Counted from the first letter of the stretch, positions 11,789 to 22,442 are shown. The stretch is DNA of 64,000 bases from Typhlomys cinereus (GCA_023101885.1 JALPQD010000205.1:3019298-3083297); one strand, 5' to 3'. Notes: generated by a model from the sequence alone, not told the origin. Numbers and translations are program-made.

Positions 11789-13176
11789 CACTCTGGCGAG
11801 CCGTCTGGAGATTCTTAAAGAAATTAAAGATTGAAATGCCATATGACCCTGCTATCCCACTTTTGGGAATAACCCCCCATGCAGCAGAGGTTCGCCTCGA
11901 TAGCACAAGCTCGACCATGTTCATAGCAGCACTGTTTACAATAGCAAAGTCATGGAATCAGCCCAAATGTCCAACAGTTGACGAGTGGATAAAGAAACTG
12001 TGGTACATCTATACAATGGAGTACTACTCAGCCATCAAAAATGATGAATTACTGGAATTTGCTGGGAAATGGATGTCATTAGAAAGAATTATATTAAGTG
12101 AAGTATCCCAAACCCAGAAAATTAAGCGCCGTATGTACTCCCTAATAGGTGGCTCCTAGTACCAAACTCACCCAGCCCACATTGAGACACTCAAAAGTAA
12201 ACCTATGTAACACAGTAATTGCAAGGATTATGAACAAGAGAGATGGGGTAGGAGGGCCACACCAGAAACAAGGAGAGAGGGGACCATGTTACAGCAGAGA
12301 AAATAGGCCTCCATCAAGGTCTGCAAGTAAGTAATGAGAAACCTGGTTAAGTTCACAGACGTTCTTTCCTGATCTCACCAGAAGGGGAGGGCATATAGTC
12401 TAGCAGATAAAAAGTTATCATTTTGCAAATGGGTGATGGACCCCTCCCTCACTGAGGTTTCCTACTCTTATTACATCTACCCTTGAATGTGCTATTATAA
12501 CAAGACTCAAGTTTAACAGCTTTTTGTCTCTGGCCAGGGGGTGACATACAGTGCCCAGCAGAATGGAGTGAAGGGCATTGCAGGAGCAGCAAAACTGCAA
12601 AAGAAAATCAACAAACCACAATCCAGAACTTCAGAGACTATATCAATCACATAGAACAAACTCAGCCTAATCTCTCCCCATCCTGGAGCTCAGGGACATT
12701 TGCGGAAGAGGGGGCGGTAAGATTGTAAGAGCAAAAGGATGGGAGGAGCAACGATTTGCAAGATTCTCAACAATAGTTGGGGCCAAAGCAATCATAATGG
12801 GACTTTGCATGCCCTGCGCAATGTCCAGCGCACTGTTGCCCTCATAAAGTCTAGCATCTGTTAAGGGCACCGAGACCCCTGGAGGCAAGGGATTGACAGC
12901 CATAGTAGTGATCTTATGCTTAAGGGGAACAAGAGAAAGGGCTTATGGAAATGCCACTGGGTCCTTGTATGTCATCGGAGAGGAGGACCCAGTGGAGAGT
13001 TAGGCGTACACAATAAAGGACTCTCTGGGAATTGAGGGGGAGGCACTGGGAGATGGGGAGGGAGAGGAGGGGGTTCGGGGGGAAGAGGGGGGAGGGAGGG
13101 AACTGGTAAAAAAATTTTAAAATGTATAATTAAATTTTTAATAAAAAAAGTAAAAAAAAAAGAAATGAAAAAAAAA
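11789..13176 (+). mobile_element. 5'-truncated L1 (ORF2 end, 3' UTR, A-rich tail)
   Basis: About 1.4 kb: the C-terminal ORF2 remnant, an approximately 1-kb 3' UTR with 'gcggtaagattgtaagagc', a purine-rich G block at 13035-13104, and an A-rich tail. The 9-bp sequence 'gtgcttaga' flanks it at 11780-11788 and 13177-13185, extended by A-rich bases on the left side, so both ends are fixed by a target-site duplication. It inserted into an older minus-strand L1. The 5' truncation is typical of L1 retrotransposition, and the copy is dead because most of ORF2 and all of ORF1 are missing. Confidence 0.8.
11836..12159 (+). pseudogene. L1 ORF2 C-terminal fragment
   Basis: An open frame of 107 codons ending at the natural ORF2 stop. 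It matches the conserved C-terminal stretch of L1 ORF2: 'MPYDPAIPLLGI' near the start, 'TMEYYSAIKND' near residue 73, 'FAGKWMSLE' and 'SEVSQTQK' towards the end. The full protein (over 1,200 residues) carries endonuclease and reverse-transcriptase domains upstream; both are absent here, so this is not a working enzyme. The start codon is fortuitous: the homology runs upstream of it to the 5' truncation point at 11789. The fairly intact reading frame suggests a relatively young copy. Confidence 0.85.
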
Positions 13177-13185
13177 GTGCTTAGA

Positions 13186-13795
13186 AGGTGATTTATTATC
13201 AATTTTTTATCTGTTCCCTTCTACTAGGTTTGTAGTATCAGGTATGATTTCTCTGAAGTTTTACATATCTCTGTCGCTCCCTAGATTCTTCTTACTGGAG
13301 TTGAAGTAACTTTAGCTTTCACAACTGTGTTAGGCCCTTGATCTCTCTTTTTCCCCTGAGATACTTTCCTCCCCCCTCAAACCGCTTCTTAAGACCTATC
13401 ATCACCTTACTTCCCTCCCCTTATAAGCTTTTCCTCTGTAATGTTCCTTTGTCTCCACTCCCTTAGGATTTTCTTTCCATTGACCTTCAAGTTATATTTC
13501 CTTGTGATTATAATGGATGTTATAGAATATATCATTTTCCCCTTGAGTATATCATTTTAAGGGTTCAGTACTAGGATTCACTTATAAGGGAGAATATGTA
13601 ATGTCTGTTTTTCCATATCTGGGATACTTTGCTCAGTATAATTTCTTCTAATTCCATCCATTTACCAGCAAATTTCATTAATTCGTTTTCTTGATGACTG
13701 AATAGTATTCCATTGTGTACATGTACCACATTTTCATTAGCCAGCTGCAATGAACATGGATATACATGTGTCTCTATAGTAAGATGAAATATTCT
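13186..13795 (-). repeat. Older L1, remaining 3' UTR and ORF2 end
   Basis: Continuation of the minus-strand L1 beyond the nested insertion. 13186-13590 is 3' UTR-like; 13590-13795 is ORF2. The older copy is much more eroded than the inserted one, including an internal deletion in ORF2 near 13740 that removes the segment between 'gttcattgcag' and 'gtggtacat' on the coding strand. Confidence 0.65.
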
Positions 13796-13834
13796 TTGGG
13801 AGTGGGGCAAAGATATAAACCCGTTTGTTTGCAA
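13571..13834 (-). pseudogene. Eroded L1 ORF2 C-terminus
   Basis: The 87-codon minus-strand frame includes '[19 protein letters not shown]', '[16 protein letters not shown]', which is the same C-terminal ORF2 block as in the plus-strand copy at 11836-12159. About 13590-13780 is homologous; the first residues lie outside it. An internal deletion and lack of all catalytic domains make it a dead fragment of the older L1. Confidence 0.75.
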
Positions 13835-13852
13835 ATAAAATTAAATTTAAAA
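13800..13852 (+). repeat. Short plus-oriented L1 3' terminus
   Basis: The segment 'gagtggggcaaagatataaa' followed by an AT-rich 'aaataaaattaaattt' end resembles the reverse complement of 11092-11146. It is an L1 3' end facing the opposite way from the older L1 that adjoins it on the left. Confidence 0.6.
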
Positions 13853-14141
13853 TACAGAATAGTACGGTGGGTCATGTGGCATTTAAACTTTTTCAGTTTT
13901 TACCTTTATTAGAAACTTCCACACTGGTCTCCAGAACAATCATACAAGTTTGTATTCTCATCAGCAGTGTTCGCACATCTCCCCATATCCTCTCTAGCAT
14001 TCGTTGTTGCTTGTGTTTTGGATTTCTGTGGAAACATTTTTGCCTGCAAACATTATTGTTAAGATGCTTAAAGAAGTGGCAGTTGGTGAGAGGTCAAACG
14101 AATTTGACAGATGAGGTAAAACTTTGTAGTCCAAAATCAGG

Positions 14142-14178
14142 GTTTGTTTTTTGTTTTTTGTTTTTTGTTTTTTGTTTG
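14142..14178. repeat. (TTTTTTG)n microsatellite
   Basis: About five 7-bp TTTTTTG units, followed by a GT-rich stretch. Confidence 0.9.
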
Positions 14179-14312
14179 CATGTGTGTTGTGTACATGTGT
14201 ATTGAGTGTGTGTAGAAGCACACACCCAAGTACATGGGTCTGTGTGATGTGGGTACAGTCTTTCTTCTGTTTGTCTAATACCAATGTTACAGGGTCCCTG
14301 TTCAGGGCAGAA

Positions 14313-14960
14313 TGTTACTGGAATGAAAGTCCCAATGTCACAAGGTTCTTGTGTTTCAGTCAGTCGAAGACTGAAACCAGAACGCGTGTAGAGGATTAAG
14401 GTAGAGTTTATAGAGGAGAGAAAGGCTGGAACTCATGGGCTTCAGACGTGGGGTGCCACGAGGGCTAGGATGCCCTGGAGAGCTCACGGAATCCATGAGA
14501 GCCAGGCAGCTAGAAACAGACTCATGGCACTAGTGCCAGAGGGCCAGACCCCCAGGAGAACTCATGGACCCCAGGCATAGAATACATGAGAAACAGGCAA
14601 GGAGCTAGAAATGAACTCATGGCATGAGGGGCTAGGGCATCAGAGAACTCACGGACTCCAGGCATGGAACCCATGAGGAGCAAGGAACAAGAAACGGACT
14701 CATGGCCCTGGAGTGCCATGAGGGGCAAGCCAAAGATGGAGACCAGGGTCAGACATATTTACACATCTAGACAAGCGGGGGAAACTGGCTTTTTCTCATT
14801 CGCTCCCATGGGGACCCAACCCAGTTGCTCCTGGGCCCAGGTGGGGCTAGAGACCAACTTTTGTTTTGTTGGATGTGGGGCGCTCATCTCCATAATCCTT
14901 TCATAGGGCAGTTGGCTATCTTATCTCTGGGAGGACTGGAGTCAGTTCCTCAGCAGGGAT
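14313..14960 (-). mobile_element. Possible minus-strand ERV LTR
   Basis: Read on the minus strand, a U3-like region with an internal minisatellite is followed by a 'tctataaa' TATA-type box (14408-14414), then about 95 bp to an end in 'agtaaca'. Just beyond lies 'gccctgaacagggacc' (rc of about 14293-14309), which shares 'gaacagggac' with the lysine-tRNA primer-binding site used by class II retroviral elements. This suggests LTR plus primer-binding site. No gag, pro, pol or env sequence is seen, no AATAAA was found between TATA and the LTR end, and the upstream boundary is a guess. It could instead be an unnamed rodent repeat. Confidence 0.4.
14455..14740. repeat. Minisatellite, ~84-95 bp units, about 3 copies
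   Basis: The block 'ctagaaac.gactcatggc' recurs at about 14510, 14605 and 14688, and 'gagaactcacggactccagg' or close variants recur before each. Units are imperfect. It lies within the LTR-like element, where internal tandem repeats of a U3 region are common. Confidence 0.75.
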
Positions 14961-15111
14961 GTTCCTTCAGGGTGATTCCCCAGGGCTGGATGGCCTTCCG
15001 GAATTCCAAAGACCTTAGAGACCCATCCCAGCATAGCTGCTCTAATCCTGCTTTATGTGGAGGTCCAAATGCGGCTTCAGGAATCATCGGAGTTTGCTCT
15101 ACTTCCTTTTT

Positions 15112-15262
15112 GGTTTGCACTGGGGTTTCCAAGGCTACACCTTCCAGGGTGGGAAGAGAAAGCCGTTACCATTTCTACCCAGGCTTTTATGTGGGACCTG
15201 AGCATCCAAACTCGGGTCCTTTGGCTTGGAAAGGCAAAGCCATCTCTCCAGCCCTCAACTAC
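15112..15262 (-). repeat. B2/B3-like tRNA-derived SINE
   Basis: Reverse complement starts 'gggctggagagatggctttg', then 'gacccgagtttggatgctca' (B-box-like) and 'ggtcccacataaaagcctgg'. This is the head of the B2/B3-like group, without a clear CA-rich tail. Confidence 0.65.
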
Positions 15263-16091
15263 CTTTTAAAATATTAGTCATGGGTCCTGTTGTGGAAAAG
15301 AACTGGGCCCTTTCTGCTGACCAATGCCAGATTCACAAGGTGTATCCAAAATGACTAATAACACAGCTAGCTGTGCATGATAGCCAAATTCGCCAATTTA
15401 ATACTTCTACATCATTCTTCTAAACAAAAAGCAGACATAAATCAGGCCTTGTTAAAATATCAATAGAATGCTGTATAACAATAGAATGCTGAAAAAAAAT
15501 TTCCAAAGTAAGAATCCAATATAAGAGAACTTGCAAGCAACATTTGATGAAACTCACTTTTAAGAGTGTAAATGTCACTACTTCTTCAAAAAAGGTCTTG
15601 TGAGCGAGAAAATAAGTAAAGGTTAAGAGGAAAAAAGCATTTGAGAGCAAGACAGACACAGTGAAATCTGTGAACAAAGGTACTTGATGGTGCAGAATAA
15701 AGAGAAAAGGAGAGATAGAAAGGCCAGATGTACATTAGTAGTACCTGCCATGGGACTTGGAGGAGGAACAGGCAAGAGAAGGGGGGAAGGAGGAAGAGGA
15801 GGAGGAAGGCACAATAGGGGTGAGCTCTGAGGCCCTCCAAAAATCCTTCTGCTATTTATTCAGGGACACAAGAGAAGAGAAAAACCCAAAGTTCTACCAA
15901 AAAGGCAAACTCTTAAAAAAACAAAAACCGCTTTCTTTTGGGAATCTCAGCTGTATGTCTCTTATTGGAGTTTCAAAGTGAAGGCTGCTCAGCACCCTAA
16001 ACCCAACCCATTAAGAGATGAGTCAAAAGCTTGGTGTCCGTTCATAAGGTTGGATGGAAAATGGGATTAGATCCATGGACTTAGTAATTGA
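15263..16091. other. Unique sequence, no gene seen
   Basis: Includes a small direct repeat of 'caatagaatgctg' at 15461-15473 and 15479-15491, and a purine-rich patch around 15755-15815. No gene recognised. Confidence 0.4.
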
Positions 16092-16127
16092 TCACACACA
16101 CACACACACACACACATACACACACAT
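16092..16127. repeat. (CA)n microsatellite
   Basis: CA dinucleotides with one 'ta' interruption. Confidence 0.9.
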
Positions 16128-16473
16128 ATTCAGGTTATTGGCTCAACTAGAGACAAAAATACCACAACTAAAGGTTCTCCTCACTCCTAACTTTCACCTT
16201 GTTCTTTACATTTGGTCAGGTCTATGCATATTGTCAAGGGGGAACCATATGCATGCTTCCTGCAGTGGATTACTAAAGGCAGAATGAAGGTCACTGGGCC
16301 CCAAGACTCCTCCCAACTTCACCTCCAGATGTGGAGCCAAAATAAGACACATGGTTCCTACCCAGCACTGGCCCTTCTTATAGAGCAAAGAGTGTATTTT
16401 ATGAGTTTGGCAGAAATGCAAGGAGATAGAAGATGAGTCTCTCTCTGTGTGACTCTGTGTAAGTTTTATATTG

Positions 16474-16612
16474 AGCTGTGCATAGCAAAACATGCCTATA
16501 ATCTCAGCATTTGGCAAAGAGAGCCAGCCAGAACAATATGATATCCAAAATCAGTATGGATCCTATAAGATCTTGCCTCAGAATAAATAAGCATAAACAA
16601 ATAAAAGTTTTA
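16474..16612 (+). repeat. Decayed B1-like SINE
   Basis: Landmarks 'gctgtgcatagcaaaacatg', 'cctataatctcagcatttgg', 'agagccagccagaacaat' and 'gatcttgcctcagaataaat' follow the order of a B1/7SL-type SINE with heavy decay and an A-rich end. Confidence 0.5.
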
Positions 16613-17024
16613 GGTTAAATAAACATTGACTTTAAGACTTTACCTTGTATATTTTACTTCCTGTCTATACCTGGGAAAGTTGTAATTTGTATTTATGAAT
16701 ATTCATATGCTTTTAAGTTTTAAGAGCACTACATCTATCCCTTGTTTTGAATTCACTTCCTGGACAAATGAAAGTAGAGTTTCGGTCATCCTTCATGATT
16801 CAGCTTTTGCAGGAAAGGAACACTACAAAGGTACATTCTTGGTCATACTCCCATTGGCGTATGAGCTCAGAACACAATTTTTTTTATCGCCCTTTTAGGA
16901 GGTTTCATAGATTGCAACACCAAGTACCATTCCAATCTCAGCTTTTGGATATTAAAAGAAAATTAGATTAGGTTGGACCAATTAATGAACAAATCCCAGC
17001 AGAAGGCACGGTTAAAAGCAGAAA

Positions 17025-17268
17025 CTGGAGGCCAGCTGAGTCAGCAGATATCCCGAGACAAAGAGACAGAGAGCTAGAGAAGCAGGTCAGGAAGTAAAGA
17101 CAGCAAGAATGAGAGAGGCAGGGCTGGGCCACGAAACCTCAAGGTTTGCCCCATATGCCTTCCCCCAGCAAGATTCTACCCCTAAAAGTTCGGTGACCTT
17201 CCCCATCCAGCTAAAGATTCAGACATATGGGCCTGTGGTGGCAACTCACATTCAAACCATGACCATGC
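17025..17268 (-). repeat. Probable MaLR-like LTR fragment
   Basis: Minus-orientation features: a purine-rich 'gacaaagagacagagagcta' block, 'gaatgagagaggcagggctg', 'ccccatatgccttccccca', and a right end 'attcaaaccatgaccatg', resembling the reversed start of rodent MaLR-type LTRs (compare 4163-4474). Boundaries are uncertain. Confidence 0.4.
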
Positions 17269-17748
17269 CCCTCTGCCTTGCCCTACTCTATTTTTAATTG
17301 GCGGCTTCTCTCAGCCTGCAAACCCTCTCATGCCACAGTCCACCTGTATCCGAAAGACCTTTGGATACCAATTAAAGAGGGAAAAAATGGCTGAAAAGGT
17401 GATGGAAACAGAACTTAGAATAGGGAAAATCCAACTAAGGAAAGAAAAGAAGGATAAGCCAATGTTAAAAACAACCGCCATCTATAAGCACCTTCAGGTT
17501 CGGACAGTCGGTAAGCTCAATGTACTGAAATAACACCATCAGTGAACTGAGCAGGAGATGAGGGCAGTAGTCTAAAATCAAGCATCTCTGCTCCTTATCC
17601 AGAGGGGCAAGAGCTGCTGAAGACTGTTGTGAGCTAAAGAGGCTTCCTTCCCTGCAGCTCTTATTTTCTGGGCCACTCCTACTTTTCCAGTATATTTCTG
17701 AGAAATGTACCTGCCATGTCCAAATAGAGGCTACTGAGTCCTGCTGAG
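17269..17748. other. Unique sequence, no gene seen
   Basis: Holds a 67-codon plus-strand frame at 17330-17533, rich in Lys and Glu, that I do not recognise and that lacks convincing exon borders. Confidence 0.35.
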
Positions 17749-17760
17749 TCCCAGCTGAAC

Positions 17761-18024
17761 TTTTTTTTTTAAATTTATTTATTCAATTGTGTGTGTGTGT
17801 GTGTGCGTGTGCGTGTAGATCCTCGGGAGAATTCGGGAACCACCATGGATGCCTCCACCTCCTTGTTTACTCTGCCCCAGGAATCACAAGCTCCGCCCTA
17901 CCAGGACCATAAACGCAGGCCGCCCTTGCTTCCTTCCAGCATCTATACATGGGGTCTAGGATCCAAACTCAGGACCTTCCGCCTGCGAGGCAGAGGCTTA
18001 ACCCCTGGGCCACCTCTCCAGCCC
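17761..18024 (-). mobile_element. Young tRNA-headed SINE, copy 1
   Basis: Reverse complement reads 'ggctggagaggtggcccagg' (A box), 'gaggtcc..'-type spacer with 'gtcctgagtttggatcc' (B box), 'ctagaccccatgtatagatg', 'caaggagg..ggtggttcccg'-type body, then a CA-rich tail, 'aattgaataaat' and A run. It is flanked by 'cccagctgaacttt' at 17750-17763 and 18025-18038, a perfect 14-bp target-site duplication. It belongs to the same family as copies near 22.6, 41.3 and 56.3 kb. Confidence 0.85.
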
Positions 18025-18038
18025 CCCAGCTGAACTTT

Positions 18039-19825
18039 CTCTGAGTGTTTTGAAAGAAAAGGGCCTGGTCCAAAAGGCAGATTTTGGATTGATCTGGAAA
18101 AGAAGGTCATAGGTTGTGACAGTTTGGGTCTGAGTGATGTCTGAGAAGAGAATTTTCTCTGAAACAAACAAGAATTTTTCTACTTTCATTGAAGGTTATT
18201 TTCAAGCATTCACTCACATATTCGAGCTAATGATCTTTTGCTATCTCACACAATGTGGAATACTCATAATAAAAGTTACAATTTTAACTATAATTGCAAA
18301 ACAAATTAAAACAAAAACAAGAAATAACAATATATTTGAGCTCTTTCCTTTCCAGTTTTACAGATATAACGAGGCCATTCTGCTGGCAATTGATCTAATT
18401 GTCTGCCCATTCACATTCTTCTCTCAAATCATCACCACCTGGCCTAAATATAGAAATGAGGTTCTCTTATCTTTAACTTATTTTCCATGTTATTGTTTGG
18501 ACCCTGGTTCTGCTGTCTTATGCACATGATCCCAAGTAAGTGTATTTGATAAGAGAGAAACAGTAGAGAAAGACAAACCAAACCTCTTTTCCTTTGTTTA
18601 ATGAGCAACCATTTTACAAAGGCAAAAGCTATCATTCTGCTGGATGTCATTGGCAAGTGATATTCATGGAAAGATGCATTTGTATACTATGTAGTTAGAG
18701 ATCGATATTTCATTTCTAGTTCAAGCCACCAAACGCTTACACAGGATATTCGGTTGTTTTTCAGCCTTGTATTTTCTAAATGAAATAGTTATTCCACAAA
18801 TATTTGTTAAGTGCCTATAATAGCATTTATTAAATAGCAGGTATTTATAGTTGTTGATTAGTACATCTCAAGAACTTGCCATAGACTAATACTGTACAGT
18901 TTCCTGGGTAAAATGATTTATAAGCAGGGATGGGATTTTTTTTCCTCTCAGGGTCCTGACTCTGAAATGGTTTGCATATGAAGAGACTCCAGGCCTGGCC
19001 TCTTCCTTCCTCTGCCCCTCACCATCCTCACCACTGCTAATGAAACAAGTAATCAAAAGCATGAGTGATGTGCCCGTAAAGCAATGTCTGAAGCTCTGCT
19101 GGAAGTACGACCTCCCCTGGGCCCACTACAGGAAACAATGAACCACTTGGAACCTGAACCATTTTTTGTCGTTGAAAAACTCCTGAATGGATGTAGCTGG
19201 ACCTCAGCAAATTCTGATGCTCACTGACTCCTCCTCTGTAGTAAAGTCAAGCACTATCGCTATGTTGATTTACTCACAAGAACATAGCAAGATCGCCCAA
19301 ATACTCTTGCAACAGAGAGCAATATTGAGGTAAAGATGATCCGGGTACACCCCATCTCTTGGAAACCTCTCACGTGGACCATCTCCCGTCTTCTTCTATT
19401 GGTTTCATCAGCAGAAATGCCCATGTCCTTATTAGCTGCTCTTGTACTTTGAAAACTCTCAGTAATGCATCATCTTCTAGTAAAATTATTTGTGTTCTTA
19501 TCTGAACTTCCTGAGGGATGCTTTCTGGCTTCATATTTGAATCTTTAGCAGTTCCCTCAACAATAATCTGGTATGTGGAAGGTGGTAAACGAATTGTTTC
19601 CAGGCAGATCTCTGTTCTTAATGAGTTGATAAGTAGGTAACACTTGATCTTGAGCTAGCTGGGGAGGGGAGGGTTACCTGCTGCTTACTGGAAGAACTAC
19701 CTGTAATGGTGATTGCCTGAGTCTGCATGGTAAGAAAGCCTGAAGAGAATCCCCCCAATAATTCCACTGAAATAACATCGTCTGATATGAACTGAGAGCA
19801 GGTATGACCTTGAAGATCAAAGAGA
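18039..19825. other. Unique sequence, no gene seen
   Basis: Longest frame is 131 codons at 18134-18529 with no recognisable domain. 18780-18900 contains 'ccacaaatatttgttaagtg', which may be a trace of an old interspersed repeat. Confidence 0.35.
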
Positions 19826-19950
19826 AATCCCCCAATTTTACAGATAAGGGAGGACCTGAAATTCCAAGAATTGAAGTCAAGGTCCCCCAGTTGATGAAAG
19901 GCAGAGAAAGGGTGGAGCCCCAGATTCCTTGCTCCTTACTTGGTGCTGGT
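19826..19950 (+). repeat. MIR SINE fragment
   Basis: Shows 'ccccaattttacagataagg', 'gaagtcaaggtcccccag' and a tail 'ccccagattccttgctcctt', in the order of the MIR core and 3' half. Confidence 0.6.
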
Positions 19951-20549
19951 TTACCAATCCTGGATCAAGATTGGTTCCTTGAGATCCATTTCCTGAGAGG
20001 CTCGTGAGCGGACTAGCCACCTTCACCCACTCTACTACCTTTTCTTCCCCAGGCATAAACTGTTAGAAATATAAAATAAAACAAGCCAAACCTGTGTTAA
20101 CACAAGTGCCAAGAGTGGGGAGAATGATGAAAATGCACAGAACACGTAGGTGAATGAGTACACAGGGCCCTTGAAGACAATTTTCAATATATAAACTGAG
20201 GTCCAGGGCCTGGGTCAGGTTGTCATCAGTAGCTGGGCTGCAGAGCAGACTTTAAACCTGTTATGTTTTGAAATCTATGTCTCAGGTGGGTTGGAAATGT
20301 AACAGATTACGACTTAAAAAAAATAAGGGCGAAGGGGAAAGAGAGATAACAGGACAATTCCTGAAGTTCTCACAGAAAAGTCCTTTATCTGGTAACACCA
20401 AATGTCCATTAATCCCATGCCAAGCAGTAGGGAGGCAAATTATGTCTCCACCAGGATGAATGAGACATATTTCATGGTGCTCAGCTTTGTGATAATTCCC
20501 ACGTATAACTTTGCAGCAAGTCCAGCATACCACACATTCATGTATGTGC
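19951..20549. other. Unique sequence, no gene seen
   Basis: Nothing recognised beyond short random frames. Confidence 0.35.
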
Positions 20550-20554
20550 AACAC

Positions 20555-20592
<38 letters not shown>

Positions 20593-20611
20593 ACACACCA
20601 CACACACACAA
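20550..20611. repeat. (CA)n microsatellite
   Basis: Interrupted CA array; it creates spurious His-Thr and Val-Cys frames on the two strands. Confidence 0.9.
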
Positions 20612-21349
20612 AAGCAGGATTACAAATAACTCTGTCACTAAAGGTTTAGTACTCAGTATTCACATAACAGTATCCCAAACCATAAACTTTCAGTCTTATG
20701 ATGAACATAATTTAGGCACCTGCAAATCTCTATCCAATGTCCCCAAAATTAATGTGCCCACATTTTGGGCAGGTTTGTGGATTGTGCCACTGCATAGGCC
20801 AGGATGGACATGGCTTCAGAGCAGAAAAGAATGTGAGGAGCCAAAGATCTCAATAAGAGAAAGACAGCTTAATTCCCTTAGTAAACACTCTTTTCTCAGA
20901 GAGAAAGGCCATGATAGATTTTCACATATCTGAGAGCAAGTTCTTCTCCTTAGGTGCCAATGAGACGTTTAGAGGATTTCTCAAATTAAAGCTACATTCA
21001 AGAAGCTACAAACAGAGGTTGGAGAAAATTCCACACTGTTAAGGCAATATATGATACTTTAAGTAGTTTCTTTAGGTAACTGTAGACATAATGCATGTGG
21101 AGAATTACAAAAAAATCTTTTGGTGTATTGGTAACCAGATGAGTTTCCAGTCTCAGAATTAGGAATAGTTTTTTTATTTATAAAAGATCAAAAATTTTTA
21201 ATTAATTTCAAACTTTATATTCTTACTTTTATTAGTTGTTATCATGGGAGAAATATGACATTCAATACATAATAAATAACTGAAATTTTTGATTGTTATA
21301 TTTAATTACATTATCATAAAATATGACCAAATTATATAGATCACTTGTT
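20612..21349. other. Unique, increasingly AT-rich sequence
   Basis: No gene or named repeat recognised. Confidence 0.35.
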
Positions 21350-21914
21350 TTTTTAATCATTTAATTTCTTTTTTTTCCACTCATACAAACTTAACAGGTA
21401 CACCGGTCTCTTCCCTCCCTTCACCCCCCCACTCCCCTGTGCCCCCGTCCCCTCCCTCTTTCCTCCCCATCCCCTAGTGCCTCCCCCTCCCATTCCTGGA
21501 GCATCCTTTAATGAGCATGCCAAACTCTCCTCTGGGTCCTCCTCTCTGATGAGGTGCAAGGACCCAGTGGCATTTCCCAGACCGTTTCCTCTGTTCTGGT
21601 GAAGCATAGGAACACTATTGTGGCTGTCAATCCCTTTCTGCCAAGGATCCTACTGCCTTTAGCAAACGCTAGACTTTGTGGGGTCAATAGTGTGTTGGAG
21701 ATTGCGCAGGGCATGCAAAGTCCAAATATGATTGCTTCAGCCCTAACTTGTGTGGAGTATCTTGCATATCATTACTCCTCCCATCCTTGTGCTCTTACAA
21801 CCTTACCGCCCCCTTTTCCGCAAATTTCCCTGAGCTTCAGGATAAGGAGAGATTAGGCTGGCCTAGTTCCAGGTGGTTGATATAGAGTCTCTGATGTTCT
21901 GGATTATGGTTTGC
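21350..21914 (-). mobile_element. Truncated L1, 3' UTR only
   Basis: Its reverse complement matches the 3' UTR of the L1 at 11789-13176: 'ccagaacatcagagactcta', 'cagcctaatctctccttat'-like, 'ggaaatttgcggaaaagggg', 'gcggtaaggttgtaagagc', 'gcatgccctgcgcaatctcc', 'aggatgctcc', and a purine-rich block. The T run at 21368-21376 is the A tail. Diverged relative to the copy at 11.8-13.2 kb; no coding part remains. Confidence 0.8.
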
Positions 21915-21992
21915 ATTTAACTTATTTTTATAAATAGAATTTAAACCATGAAAAATTTTAAGAACGATGACATAACTAATAGTTCTGTTTTG

Positions 21993-22080
21993 CTAAAATA
22001 AAGAGAAAATGTATCTTCTAAGTACATAAAATCTTTCACTAAAATAAAGAGAAAACATATCTTCTAAGTGTAAAATTGAT
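21993..22080. repeat. 46-bp imperfect tandem duplication
   Basis: 'ctaaaataaagagaaaat' at 21993 and 'ctaaaataaagagaaaac' at 22039 begin two units that also share 'atatcttctaagt'-type sequence. Two copies, offset 46 bp. Confidence 0.8.
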
Positions 22081-22428
22081 TAGCCATGTATCTATTTTAT
22101 TACTCATCCAAACAGCACTAGTCTACCACTGAAATATGAAGAACTGTATAATAATAATAAAAAAATTTGTCATGTTTAATAATTTGCCATCTTTGGTTTA
22201 CCCACATTATTTTTATTTGTCATTGTGAAAATATAGTTGTTGAAACACAAATTGGGAATGTATTTTACCTTTGTGAATGTGTGGTTTGTAGACCTCCACT
22301 TCTTCTCATATTAGGTGCTGAACTGTAAGGGGTGGCCAGCAAGCGGGGGAGGGACCATTGAACAAATTCTGATTGAACCCTCAAGTCAGCCATCATGGAA
22401 AACAGGAAATCTTGTTCTCATGAGGGCA
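22081..22428. other. AT-rich unique sequence
   Basis: No gene or named repeat recognised. Confidence 0.35.
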
Positions 22429-22442
22429 GGACCCTGCTTCTT

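Noticed and set aside
14455..14740. CRISPR-like regular repeats
   Set aside because: Only three imperfect ~90-bp units without unique spacers, in a mammalian LTR-like repeat; this is a minisatellite.
14825..15277. 150-codon plus-strand frame
   Set aside because: It runs through the LTR-like element and a reversed SINE, so it is not a host gene.
18134..18529. 131-codon plus-strand frame with hydrophobic stretches
   Set aside because: AT-rich composition gives hydrophobic residues by chance; no family match or splice sites.
20511..20933. 140-codon frame with poly(His-Thr)
   Set aside because: Driven by the CA microsatellite.
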